From contig NZ_JAIVFT010000025.1 of assembly GCF_020829665.1 (NCBI RefSeq), positions 32,580 to 96,579 of the forward strand: a stretch of DNA of 64,000 nucleotides, read 5' to 3'. Numbering within the stretch: position 1 is the first letter of the stretch; every line of letters starts with the position of its first letter. Positions 63,375 to 64,000 of the stretch are shown piece by piece. The DNA comes from Nostoc sp. CHAB 5824. Its GTDB lineage: Bacteria > Cyanobacteriota > Cyanobacteriia > Cyanobacteriales > Nostocaceae. A model generated the notes under the pieces. That model was not told the origin of the DNA. It searched no databases and worked only from the letters and a program-made list of their open reading frames with translations. The position numbers were made by a program, and so were the translations under genes.

Positions 63375-63890
63375 AGAAAGTTTTTCAAAATTTTTTATTT
63401 GTATGGCTGTGACTCCTGAAAAGTCATGGAATAAGTAAGATACCTAAAGTAGTTGTAGTTATTTTTACAACCCAGTTGGTGGCAACTTCGACTCAACTGA
63501 AGAGTAAGAAATCATTTAGGTGAGTATCAAAGATTTTTTGCTTTTCGAGACGAAGATGCCAAGTTATTTTTTATGCAAGAGTTTTCAAGTCAATTTTTGC
63601 GGCTTTCTGCCTTTTTTGTAATATTCACTTTTGCTTGTCAGGCAATGAAATTTTATTGACCTGCGATCGCAGTTTTATCAAAAAGCTGGGTTTAAATATA
63701 CGCTTTCTGAAAAAATTTTGTCATTATTTATAATAATATTACCATTACTTGCCTTCTTTCTCAAGTAAGTTGACGGCAAAAATAAAAAGTTAAAATTAAG
63801 TAAATAGTTAATCTAAACCGTGTCTGCCATTGCCAGCAATCATAAAAATCTTTTTAACAGGTAAACCTATTAACGGGACTTAGACAAAAA
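63375..63890. other. AT-rich intergenic region
   Basis: 516 bp between convergent genes. Only weak hairpins and one HIP1-like GCGATCGC are visible. No gene or clear repeat. Confidence 0.4.
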
Positions 63891-64000
63891 TTAAGCCCAA
63901 ATGTAACCCAAACTGGCTTTATAAGCAGCAAACACGTCACGGTTCAAGTTCAACCAATCAACAAATCGAAAAGACATGGCTGTTCTAAACGCTTCTAAAG
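63891..64000 (-). CDS. C-terminal end of an unidentified protein (partial)
   Basis: The minus-strand frame is open from the window edge to TAA at 63891-63893. The end reads MSFRFVDWLNLNRDVFAAYK, then ASLGYIWA. The start is outside the window, and 36 residues are too few to assign a family. Confidence 0.4.
   Translation of the reverse strand, partial: LEAFRTAMSFRFVDWLNLNRDVFAAYKASLGYIWA

Overview
The window is chromosomal DNA of a filamentous, heterocyst-type cyanobacterium, almost certainly Nostoc or a close relative. The signs are many GCGATCGC (HIP1) octamers, heptamer tandem repeats of the TTGGTCA and CAACAGT classes, many small palindromic repeat elements, and a gene set typical of Nostocales. 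No rRNA, tRNA, CRISPR array or insertion sequence with a transposase was seen.

The core (about 4.2-32.1 kb) is the scytonemin (UV-A sunscreen) locus in the gene order known from Nostoc punctiforme. On the minus strand, in transcription order, lie scyA, scyB, scyC, scyD, scyE, scyF, a GT4 glycosyltransferase, tyrA, dsbA, aroB, a trpE-trpG fusion, trpC, a coiled-coil repeat frame, trpA, tyrP (tyrosinase), trpB, trpD and aroG, closed by a hairpin terminator. The aro/trp/tyr genes are dedicated paralogues that supply tryptophan and p-hydroxyphenylpyruvate. ScyB, ScyA and ScyC turn these into the monomer. ScyD, ScyE, ScyF and TyrP carry signal peptides, and ScyD, ScyE and ScyF also carry PEP-CTERM tails, so the last steps probably occur outside the cytoplasm. 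A 1.7-kb intergenic region with three copies of a ~45-bp direct repeat separates scyA from a divergent PAS histidine kinase and an AraC-type response regulator.

Left flank (0-4.2 kb): the end of a HicB-like antitoxin, an antitoxin with a broken RelE/ParE toxin, a serine/threonine dehydratase family enzyme, an SDR oxidoreductase and a degenerate HMA-domain protein. Right of the locus (32-48 kb): an AAA ATPase, an ArgJ-family acetyltransferase, a two-gene signalling unit whose sensor has an ethylene-receptor-like membrane domain, two small or repeat-rich proteins, a K+ channel with two RCK domains, nagB-like and HAD sugar-phosphate genes, a PadR regulator with a twin operator, and an alpha/beta hydrolase.

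Far right (48-64 kb): a RodZ-like HTH membrane protein, gatA, a small photosynthesis-like membrane peptide, a PlsY/PEP-synthase-like fusion with a cupin, a CbiG-CobJ fusion, the wreck of a BglII-like restriction-modification system, an acyl/oxalyl-CoA ligase-like gene and two glycosyltransferases. The least explained signals are the coiled-coil heptad repeat hidden antisense to a long plus-strand ORF inside the scytonemin operon, the triple repeat upstream of scyA, the fused remains of the restriction system, and several unnamed inverted-repeat element families.
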